Origin: Methanobacteriota archaeon
GTDB lineage: Archaea > Thermoplasmatota > Poseidoniia > Poseidoniales > Poseidoniaceae
NCBI GenBank assembly: GCA_018623995.1
Contig: JAAZUV010000050.1
Span: 1-8,528, forward strand
Direction of reading: 5' to 3'
Length of the DNA: 8,528 bases
The position numbers and the translations under genes are program-made. The notes under the pieces were generated by a model. The model had not been told where the DNA came from. It worked only from the letters and a program-made list of their open reading frames with translations, and searched no databases. This document shows, in pieces, positions 1 through 5,513 of this stretch. Positions within the stretch are counted from its first letter, which is position 1; every line of letters starts with the position of its first letter.

Positions 1-439
1 GCTGTGCAAGAAGAGGAAGAAGCAAATCCAGTGAGGTCCAACTAGATTCATCAAGCAATGCAGCGATGTTGATGATGTTCCAAAATTGATCTTGCATTTC
101 TTCGTTCATCAACCACTGAGGAAACCATCGATAATATCCTGATTCCCATGGAGCGTTTGCTTTACTCCATTGATTGAATCTGTCTTCTACTTCTTCCAAA
201 TCGTTTGGGTTCCGAAACTCATCAATCATCTGACGAACATCTTCTGATGATGCAAACGGTTTCATGCGAAATTTGAGATGTTGAGCAGATTCAACAGTTC
301 GTTGTAAATCAGTGAACTCAGAGGGTTTGAATTGGGCAGTGCCTTGTAGGAAGGCAGGTGCATCAAACCCTAATGCTTCCCAAGCGGAAAGATAGGATTT
401 CAAATCAACGGAATCCTTGGAGGCATCATCACTTCCCAT
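1..439 (-). CDS. Hypothetical protein, N-terminal part (runs off the left edge)
   Basis: An open frame reads leftward from an ATG at 439-437 to the window edge, giving 146 complete codons with no stop. The start is well supported: GGAGGAG at 451-445 on the minus strand leaves 7 nt between the GGAGG core and the ATG. The visible protein begins MGSDDASKDSVDLKSY and appears soluble, with no signal peptide or membrane segment. It is rich in acidic residues and in aromatics, including a Trp/Tyr-dense stretch (ESGYYRWFPQWLMNEE) near residues 108-123. I do not recognise a family; the pattern suggests a mostly helical protein. It is divergent from the TPR gene at 613, so the two may share the regulatory region between them. 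The C-terminus is outside the window, so total length and any catalytic motif are unknown. Confidence 0.8.
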   Translation of the reverse strand, partial: MGSDDASKDSVDLKSYLSAWEALGFDAPAFLQGTAQFKPSEFTDLQRTVESAQHLKFRMKPFASSEDVRQMIDEFRNPNDLEEVEDRFNQWSKANAPWESGYYRWFPQWLMNEEMQDQFWNIINIAALLDESSWTSLDLLLPLLAQ

Positions 440-444
440 GCTTT

Positions 445-451
445 CTCCTCC
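445..451 (-). promoter_or_regulatory. Shine-Dalgarno site of the left-edge gene
   Basis: The minus strand reads GGAGGAG, with the GGAGG core at 451-447 and 7 nt before the ATG at 439. It fixes this start. The only nearby upstream ATG on this strand is out of frame. Confidence 0.7.
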
Positions 452-521
452 GTTGGTTGATACAACTGCATAGGTTTTCAATGTGAGCCGTGATTTGGTC
501 TAATTCATTCGAAATTGTTGG

Positions 522-541
522 CCTTTGGAGATTTCCAAAGG
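522..541. repeat. Perfect inverted repeat between divergent genes (possible operator or hairpin)
   Basis: CCTTTGGA at 522-529 and TCCAAAGG at 534-541 are exact reverse complements separated by GATT. The element lies near the middle of the 173-bp region between the divergent genes at 439 (minus) and 613 (plus). It is about 40 bp upstream of a weak TATA-like element, a plausible place for a dimeric repressor or activator. It could instead form an 8-bp RNA hairpin. No T-tract follows it, so a terminator is unlikely. Confidence 0.45.
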
Positions 542-582
542 GTTCGAAAACAGCTGTTTGATGCTTGATAAAGACCGCAGAA

Positions 583-590
583 CATAAAGG
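583..590 (+). promoter_or_regulatory. Weak TATA-like element for the TPR gene
   Basis: The sequence CATAAAGG is centred about 26 nt before the ATG at 613. No Shine-Dalgarno site precedes that ATG. Archaeal TATA boxes lie about 26 nt before the transcription start, so this spacing would fit a leaderless mRNA beginning at or next to the start codon. The match to the archaeal TATA consensus is poor, so the call is tentative. Confidence 0.25.
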
Positions 591-612
591 CAGTTGAACA
601 ACTAAACGAGCA

Positions 613-2886
613 ATGGAACCTGTTACATTCCTTGTTGTTGGTCTATCGGTTGGCGCAGCAAGCGCCCTTACATGGAACCTCTATCATGCAAGAAACGCCT
701 TGCAGAACGTCTCTGATCGGACCATCGTTCTTTCCGAATCACAAGGTGCACATGCAAAACAAACGACCGATGCGTTGGTATTGCTTCAGAAAAAAATCGA
801 TCATTACGATGATTTGCTCGGAGCTTTGCGAGCAACGCACCCAACCGTCGATTTCGGCATGCGTGCTCACCAAGCGATTGCTTCACTGGAAAGTGGGATC
901 GTTTCAGCAAGCATGGTACAAAATGCAATTGACGCTGTTTATTCTTCAATCCCGCTACAACGTGTCGATATCGACTTGTCACCAATGCAAGCCCAAATGA
1001 CTTCACGTCTCCTCAGTGTTCTCGACCAAAATGGTCTGACAATGGCGACATTGGGCCTGGACGGTCGTCAAGCACTGCAGGTCGGACTTTGCTCATTGTA
1101 TTTGCAAAATCTAAACTGGGCAGAGAGCGCTTTCGGAGTCGCACATCAGGCATTGCCTGGAAACGAAGTTGTGTTGCAAGGCCTCGAGAAGGTGGCCCTC
1201 CTCAAGGCGGATGATGTCCTACGGCTCCATTGGTTGGAAGCGCAACTACGAATTGATCCCGATAATCCTGATTTACTGCGAACCCATGCTCACATCCTTG
1301 TTCAACAAGGAGACGAGAACGCTGAGAAGGATGTTCGACGGCTTGAAGCACTTGGGCTTGATACCCCCGCAGATCGTTCTCTCCTCGCTGGACTGCGTCA
1401 TCGGGCTGGCTCATCCAATGAAGCGATTGATGCCATCGAACAGGCACTTGCTGAAGACAACAAGAAACCTGACTACTGGCTCCAATATGCCCAGTTGCTC
1501 CACGAAGCTGAGGAGAGTGAACGTGCTTTAGAAGCGGTCGATAGCTGTCTGAACCTCGACCGGCAGATTGGGGAGGCATGGGCCTTGCGGGCCATCTTAC
1601 TGAGTGTTAAGCAGGGACGTGAAAAGGAGGCGCTGAAAGCAGCCACACATGCTGTCGCATTGGATTGTGGCGGCGCTCAATTGATTGTATTGAAGGCGGA
1701 TTTGCTTGCTGAATCAGGTGATGTCATGGCAGCGGAAACCTCTCTCGAAAAAGCAATTGAAAAGCATCCGATGGATGCTGAACTCCGCAGCACTGTTGCT
1801 TCACGACGTTTGGCAGAGGGTCGTATTGAGGTCGCGCAGGCGCTTCTTGATGGGACACCTCCAAACATCGATCATCCAGAACTTCACATCGTTGAGGGAC
1901 GCCTTCACTTGGCTCGTGCGGATCGACGACGCGATGGAACTGGAGAAACCGATCAACTTCTTCTTGGCTCTGCTATCCAATCGTTTGAAGCGGCTCTTCA
2001 GCTCAATCGAGAACTCGGTGTTGCATGGCTTGGGTTGGCACGCACGCAGCGACTCATGAAGAGGCTTGATGAGGCGAGCGAATCGCTTACACGTGCTAAG
2101 CGACTTCTAGGTGATACGGACTCAAGTTGTTCCATTGAAGGTGCATTGTTAGCAATTGATCTCGATGATATCCATGCTGCAACACGTTACATCGATGCTG
2201 CAGAAATACAAGGAAGTGGTCCAACGATTGCCTATGTGCGTGGAAACATCGCAATCAAATCAGGGAATGCTGAACGCGCCATTGCGATGTACACCGAAAC
2301 GCTCAATGAACGTCCAAAACACATTCGAGCGAGACTCAACCGAATCAGTTGTTATCTTGGACTTGACCAGGCTGTCGAGGCAAAGGATGATGCGAATATC
2401 CTCCTATCGCTCGCCCCAGAACTCGCCGTTGCTGTCTTTGCAAAAGCCGATGCACAATCTCGTCTCGGTGAATGGGAAGAGGCAAAGGAAGGTTTCCTTG
2501 CAGTGCTTGAGCAAGCTCCTCATCACCATATGGCTCTCACGAAGTTGGGTGCATGCTTCCTCGCCTTGGATCGACCAGAACGTGCAGAAGGTCCGATCAA
2601 CGAAGCGCTTCGCCTAGCGCCTGACCATGGAGATGCTTGGCATCAACGCGGTATGTTGTATCTTTCTTGGGGCAAGTATGAAGCTGCACTCAGCGACTTT
2701 GAAGCAGCCATTCGAGCAGATGGAAACAACCTCGATGCTCGCGTTCAAGCAGCTGCCATCCATCATGCAAGCAAGAACATCGAGCAGGCTTCAGCCGCAT
2801 GGAGAGGTGTTCTTGCACTCGAACCGGATCATCCGCTCGCACGACAACGTCTCCAAGATTGTGAGCAACATCTCGCAACCTTGTGA
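613..2886 (+). CDS. Membrane-anchored TPR-repeat protein
   Basis: This 757-residue protein has one N-terminal membrane helix (about residues 4-22), immediately followed by basic residues (NLYHAR). That predicts the N-terminus outside and the large remainder in the cytoplasm. Residues 25-150 form a helical linker, and from about residue 151 to the end lies a long array of helix-turn-helix units matching tetratricopeptide repeats. I estimate at least ten. The clearest unit is at 674-707 (DAWHQRGMLYLSWGKYEAAL, ending with an Asp/Gly turn). TPR arrays bind partner proteins and have no catalytic activity. The arrangement recalls the inner-membrane scaffold LapB of Gram-negative bacteria, but I do not claim orthology. 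No Shine-Dalgarno site precedes the ATG, so translation may be leaderless. The Prx-like gene follows after 42 bp, so the two are probably co-transcribed. The partner is unknown. Confidence 0.9.
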   Translation: MEPVTFLVVGLSVGAASALTWNLYHARNALQNVSDRTIVLSESQGAHAKQTTDALVLLQKKIDHYDDLLGALRATHPTVDFGMRAHQAIASLESGIVSASMVQNAIDAVYSSIPLQRVDIDLSPMQAQMTSRLLSVLDQNGLTMATLGLDGRQALQVGLCSLYLQNLNWAESAFGVAHQALPGNEVVLQGLEKVALLKADDVLRLHWLEAQLRIDPDNPDLLRTHAHILVQQGDENAEKDVRRLEALGLDTPADRSLLAGLRHRAGSSNEAIDAIEQALAEDNKKPDYWLQYAQLLHEAEESERALEAVDSCLNLDRQIGEAWALRAILLSVKQGREKEALKAATHAVALDCGGAQLIVLKADLLAESGDVMAAETSLEKAIEKHPMDAELRSTVASRRLAEGRIEVAQALLDGTPPNIDHPELHIVEGRLHLARADRRRDGTGETDQLLLGSAIQSFEAALQLNRELGVAWLGLARTQRLMKRLDEASESLTRAKRLLGDTDSSCSIEGALLAIDLDDIHAATRYIDAAEIQGSGPTIAYVRGNIAIKSGNAERAIAMYTETLNERPKHIRARLNRISCYLGLDQAVEAKDDANILLSLAPELAVAVFAKADAQSRLGEWEEAKEGFLAVLEQAPHHHMALTKLGACFLALDRPERAEGPINEALRLAPDHGDAWHQRGMLYLSWGKYEAALSDFEAAIRADGNNLDARVQAAAIHHASKNIEQASAAWRGVLALEPDHPLARQRLQDCEQHLATL

Positions 2887-2916
2887 GTTTAAGCGAACAC
2901 ATATCAATGAGTTTGC

Positions 2917-2938
2917 TAAGGGAATATTATGTCCCTTA
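2917..2938 (+). promoter_or_regulatory. Hairpin covering the Shine-Dalgarno site and start codon of the Prx-like gene
   Basis: TAAGGGA (2917-2923) and TCCCTTA (2932-2938) are exact reverse complements with an 8-nt loop, ATATTATG, whose last three bases are the start codon. The 5' arm contains the likely ribosome-binding site AAGGGA (2918-2923). The 3' arm is codons 2-4. In the mRNA the 7-bp stem would hide the ribosome-binding site. It could act in translational control or be chance. Confidence 0.4.
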
Positions 2939-3468
2939 AGATCGGTGATACAGCGCCTGAATTTCATCTCCAAAATGCAAACACAAACATCGGTGATGCG
3001 CATGCATCACTCGCCCAATCAATGAAGAAAAATGGATGCGTCGTTGTCTTTGAATGCAATCACTGTCCGTATGTTATCGCTAGCATTGATCGGATGAACA
3101 ACATGGCCGAGTATTGCAATGTAAACGGAATTGGTTTTGTTGGAATCAACTCAAATGACCCTGATAATTACCCCGTAGATTCGTTTGAAAACATGGTCAA
3201 GAGAGCCGAGAAGGGGATGCCATACGCATACTTGCATGATGGTAGCCAGGAAGTTGCGACCGCATGGGGGGCACAGCGAACACCTGAGTTTTTCCTTCTC
3301 GATGCTGATGGTGTTGTGACCTATCATGGGCGCATGGACGACAACCCACGCGATCCAACCAATGTAACGACCAGTGAACTGAAGGATGCTATCGATGCAA
3401 TGCTTGCAGGATCGAAGCCAGAAGTTCAATCCACAGATTCCATTGGCTGCTCAGTCAAATGGAAGTGA
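2929..3468 (+). CDS. Peroxiredoxin-like thioredoxin-fold protein (PRX_like1 type)
   Basis: This 179-residue cytoplasmic protein opens with the AhpC/TSA-type start KIGDTAPEFHLQNA. A thioredoxin CxxC motif follows at C43-N-H-C46 (FECNHCPYV), and the cis-proline loop is at T118-P119 (QRTPEFFLLD). The CNHCPYV motif and the ending IGCSVKWK, with a third cysteine at 174, are hallmarks of the PRX_like1 group. These resemble peroxiredoxins but carry CxxC in place of the usual peroxidatic T-x-x-C. A thiol-disulfide oxidoreductase or thiol-peroxidase role is likely; the substrate is unknown. There is no signal peptide, so it acts in the cytoplasm. The ATG is preceded by AAGGGA. It sits 42 bp after the TPR gene and 4 bp before the VOC gene, and the last codons carry the ribosome-binding site of that next gene. 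Confidence 0.9.
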   Translation: MSLKIGDTAPEFHLQNANTNIGDAHASLAQSMKKNGCVVVFECNHCPYVIASIDRMNNMAEYCNVNGIGFVGINSNDPDNYPVDSFENMVKRAEKGMPYAYLHDGSQEVATAWGAQRTPEFFLLDADGVVTYHGRMDDNPRDPTNVTTSELKDAIDAMLAGSKPEVQSTDSIGCSVKWK

Positions 3469-3469
3469 T
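3461..3469 (+). promoter_or_regulatory. Shine-Dalgarno site that supports a TTG start for the VOC gene
   Basis: GGAAGTGAT matches 8 of 9 bases of the archaeal optimum GGAGGTGAT. Its core ends 7 nt before TTG at 3473. It overlaps the TGA stop (3466-3468) of the preceding gene, so ribosomes finishing that gene could re-initiate here. Confidence 0.6.
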
Positions 3470-3472
3470 GGG

Positions 3473-3973
3473 TTGGCAGGTTGCATTCGACAATGCGATT
3501 GGGACGAAAACGACGTATGTCGTAGTTGTGGCACGGATTACTCACCACCAAAAAAACTGCGTCCATTCCACCTCGCTTTTCCAGTGGATAATTTAGAAAA
3601 AGCCAAGCAATTCTACGTCAACGTTCTCGGTTGTACAACAGGGCGAGAGAAAGAAGAGTCGTGTGTGTTCAAGTTCTTTGGACACCAAATTGTAGCACAT
3701 TTGGTACCAACCATGCCTGAACTATCATCCAACCCAGTCGATGGAAAGCAAGTCCCTGCAATGCATTTTGGCCTCGTTATGGAATGGAATGATTGGCATC
3801 AACTCAAAGACAAGCTAGTCAAAAATGGTATTGAGTTTGTCATCGGCCCTTACACTCGATACGAAGACCAACCTGGATCGCAAGCTACCATGTTCATTGT
3901 TGATCCTGCAGGAAATCATCTTGAATTCAAATCGTTCAAAGATGAGAGTGCCATTTTCGATTCGGAATGGTAA
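3473..3973 (+). CDS. VOC (glyoxalase-fold) protein with N-terminal DUF1289-like four-Cys module
   Basis: Read from TTG at 3473, this is a 166-residue protein. Residues 4-24 hold C4-x3-C8-x7-C16-x2-C19 followed by GTD, with a W-D pair after C8. This closely resembles the small DUF1289 metal-binding module. Residues 30-160 form a vicinal-oxygen-chelate domain. It has PFHLAFPVDNLEKAKQFY at the front, NPVDG and PAMHFGLVMEW in the middle, and DPAGNHLEFKSF at the end. Likely metal ligands are H33, H98 and E151. VOC enzymes include glyoxalases, dioxygenases and antibiotic-resistance proteins; the exact reaction cannot be read here. The frame opens earlier, with ATG at 3386, but that would overlap the Prx-like gene by 83 nt. 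TTG at 3473 has an excellent ribosome-binding site and starts just before the cysteine module. It is probably translationally coupled to the Prx-like gene. Confidence 0.85.
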   Translation: MAGCIRQCDWDENDVCRSCGTDYSPPKKLRPFHLAFPVDNLEKAKQFYVNVLGCTTGREKEESCVFKFFGHQIVAHLVPTMPELSSNPVDGKQVPAMHFGLVMEWNDWHQLKDKLVKNGIEFVIGPYTRYEDQPGSQATMFIVDPAGNHLEFKSFKDESAIFDSEW

Positions 3974-4774
3974 TCACTCTTCTTCGAGCCCTGCTCGCAA
4001 CTGCTTGATTTCATCAACCAGAACATCGAGTTGAGATTGTATTTTGCGAACCTCGTTATTGATACCTTCCTCAGAGTCTGCTTCCAATGCTACAACAGTA
4101 TTGGTGAAGATGGCTACAAACATGTTGAGGAATGTAAACGTCGTCATGAAGATGAAGATGACGAAATAGAAACCAACCCACCAACCTTCTTCTTCAATCA
4201 ATTGTCGAACAATGCCATTCGACCATGATTCAAGTGTCATCACCTGGAATAGGGAATAGAGTGATTTACCAAGTGTTCCAAAATAGATGGCCCCTTCTGT
4301 GCCTGAATTCTGGAACAATGCAGTGGATAGAACTGCAAAGACGTAGATAACGACCATGAGCAATGTTGCGACCGCCGACAGCCCTCGTACTGAGTAGATC
4401 AACGACTCAGCAACCAATTTCAATTCTGGAATTCTTGAGACCAATCGGAATGCTCGTAATACACGGAACACACGGAACACACGGAACACCCCTGTGGATG
4501 GGAAGAGCGCTATTCCAACGATAATGAAATCAAAAATACACCACGGATCTTTGAAAAAATCAAAGCGCATTGCATAGATTCGAAATAAAATTTCTGTTAC
4601 AAAGATGGTCATGAAAAACCAATCCAGATAGAGCAAGAAACGGTTCCCCGTTGCTCCCCAGTCATATGTCTCGAAGCCTATCGAAATTGAGCTTGCAAGG
4701 ATAGCGATGAAGACAATGTTGTTGAATCGTTCCGAATCAACAATCTGACGAATTTGCGTCCGTGTTTCAAGCAT
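3974..4774 (-). CDS. NaChBac/BacNav-type voltage-gated sodium channel
   Basis: A 266-residue, single-domain six-helix cation channel that works as a homotetramer. From M1 at 4774, S1 is about 19-37, S2 46-70, S3 76-92 and S4 95-114, with gating arginines R98, R101, R104, R107 and R110 at every third position. S5 is 120-155. The pore loop contains TLESWS at 180-185, the glutamate filter of bacterial voltage-gated sodium channels. S6 is 199-228, and a C-terminal helix (236-265, QSQLDVLVDEIKQLRAGL) resembles the tetramerising coiled coil of these channels. Every expected part is present, and the length fits characterised members (about 265-275 residues). The frame extends to TTG at 4843, and another ATG lies at 4789. 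I chose 4774 because GGAAGG sits 7 nt upstream and the length fits. The stop codon abuts that of the VOC gene. Confidence 0.93.
   Translation of the reverse strand: MLETRTQIRQIVDSERFNNIVFIAILASSISIGFETYDWGATGNRFLLYLDWFFMTIFVTEILFRIYAMRFDFFKDPWCIFDFIIVGIALFPSTGVFRVFRVFRVLRAFRLVSRIPELKLVAESLIYSVRGLSAVATLLMVVIYVFAVLSTALFQNSGTEGAIYFGTLGKSLYSLFQVMTLESWSNGIVRQLIEEEGWWVGFYFVIFIFMTTFTFLNMFVAIFTNTVVALEADSEEGINNEVRKIQSQLDVLVDEIKQLRAGLEEE
4220..4237 (-). other. Sodium-channel selectivity filter, codons for TLESWS
   Basis: These six codons encode residues 180-185 of the channel. TLESWS is the selectivity filter of NavAb/NaChBac-type sodium channels, where the four glutamates of the tetramer form the high-field-strength site. 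This motif separates the gene from potassium channels, which carry TVGYG. Confidence 0.85.
4461..4489 (-). repeat. Triplicated 9-bp unit in the S4 voltage sensor
   Basis: The unit ACACGGAAC occurs three times in perfect tandem (4461-4469, 4470-4478, 4479-4487), plus two bases of a fourth copy. On the coding strand each unit reads GTGTTCCGT and encodes Val-Phe-Arg, one turn of the S4 gating-charge ladder. The next unit (GTATTACGA, Val-Leu-Arg) has diverged. Identical codons in all three copies suggest recent slippage or gene conversion within the repeat. Confidence 0.9.
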
Positions 4775-4880
4775 TTTTTGGCCTTCCATAAGCCGAGGTG
4801 GTCTTATCTGGTGATGAATACTCCGCCTGCGATTGATTGTCAAATGTTATTTCCAGTAGATGATTAGATTACTCGCGACA

Positions 4881-5351
4881 TTAGACCATATCGTTGATGA
4901 AAGCGTCATATGCTTGGTTTCGGTTGTGGACTAGATAAGCTTGTACTGCCAAAAAAATCAGACCACCAATTCCTCCGAAAAGAAAGAAAATTCCTTCCAA
5001 ATCAGATAGAATGAACCCTCCTACAAGACAAACACTTGCAGCAATAGAAGGCCACTGTGGTATTGGGGGATATGGAATATTTTCCTCCGATTCAATTCGT
5101 TCACGTGCTACCCTCACCTGCTTGTCCCACTTCGAATGGCTGGAAGCCCCAATCGCCATTAAAATAGAACCAATCACAATAAACAAGCAACAAAATGGTA
5201 TCAAATCAAAAGTATCTTCAACGGTGAAAAGGAGAATGAGAGGAACCACTAAACAAAGTATAATGCCCGCTATCGGTAATGTGTTGCCTGGTTTTTGAGA
5301 GCGTATCTCAATATAGTTTTTGAGTGGGATTGAACTCCTATTTCTTCCCAT
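4881..5351 (-). CDS. Four-TM membrane protein of unknown function
   Basis: Read from ATG at 5351, this is a 156-residue protein with four hydrophobic segments at about residues 25-44, 50-68, 102-118 and 121-140. A charged loop between the second and third (SKWDKQVRVARERIESEEN) ends in a proline-rich stretch (PYPPIPQWP). The positive charge of the N-terminus and of this loop predicts both termini in the cytoplasm. I recognise no family or catalytic motif. The frame extends upstream to ATG at 5405 (174 residues), but 5351 is preceded by a perfect AGGAGG with 7-nt spacing, while 5405 has none. It lies upstream of the sodium-channel gene on the same strand, 106 bp away, so it may be co-transcribed. 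It could be an accessory subunit, but this rests only on position. Confidence 0.75.
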   Translation of the reverse strand: MGRNRSSIPLKNYIEIRSQKPGNTLPIAGIILCLVVPLILLFTVEDTFDLIPFCCLFIVIGSILMAIGASSHSKWDKQVRVARERIESEENIPYPPIPQWPSIAASVCLVGGFILSDLEGIFFLFGGIGGLIFLAVQAYLVHNRNQAYDAFINDMV

Positions 5352-5358
5352 ATTATCG

Positions 5359-5364
5359 CCTCCT
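5359..5364 (-). promoter_or_regulatory. Shine-Dalgarno site deciding the four-TM protein start
   Basis: The minus strand reads AGGAGG at 5364-5359, followed by CGATAAT and then ATG at 5351. It is the strongest such site in the window and argues against the upstream in-frame ATG at 5405. Confidence 0.7.
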
Positions 5365-5402
5365 GGTGATATGAGGACAGATGAGGGTGACTCATTTTTC
5401 GA

Positions 5403-5513
5403 CATGATTCAAACTACTTGTTTTTGTGTTTAGATGTTGTTCTGTGATTTTCATTTTACTTGTAATCTCAGAGCAAAGTATTGAGATAGAGTGACGGTTT
5501 GCATTGAATCATG
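5403..5513. repeat. 10-bp inverted repeat spanning two divergent ATGs
   Basis: CATGATTCAA (5403-5412) and TTGAATCATG (5504-5513) are exact reverse complements 91 bp apart. Each arm includes a divergent ATG: the M28 start at 5511, and the upstream alternative ATG at 5405 on the minus strand. The 91 bp between them are AT-rich and must hold both promoters. I see no strong TATA box there. The repeat may be a paired regulator site or chance. Confidence 0.4.

Noticed and set aside
522..541. Inverted repeat as a transcription terminator
   Set aside because: No T-tract follows on either strand, and both flanking genes point away from it.
3386..3472. Upstream extension of the VOC gene to ATG at 3386
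   Set aside because: It would overlap the Prx-like gene by 83 nt and add 29 residues with no resemblance to either domain. TTG at 3473 has a far better ribosome-binding site.
3459..3540. ATGs at 3459 and 3468 as starts of a frameshifted VOC gene
   Set aside because: They open a different frame that reads no VOC or cysteine motif. The cysteine module and the VOC domain are continuous in one frame from 3473, so no frameshift is needed.
4461..4489. Short tandem repeat as a CRISPR array or mobile-element end
   Set aside because: The unit is only 9 bp with no spacers, and it encodes the regular S4 Val-Phe-Arg ladder in frame.
4775..4843. Longer N-terminus of the sodium channel from TTG at 4843
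   Set aside because: It adds 23 residues including a very basic stretch, has only a weak ribosome-binding site, and makes the protein longer than family members. ATG at 4774 has GGAAGG at 7 nt; ATG at 4789 remains possible.
5011..5298. 95-codon plus-strand open frame inside the four-TM gene
   Set aside because: The minus-strand frame shows four clear membrane segments and an AGGAGG start site. The plus frame shows no domain.
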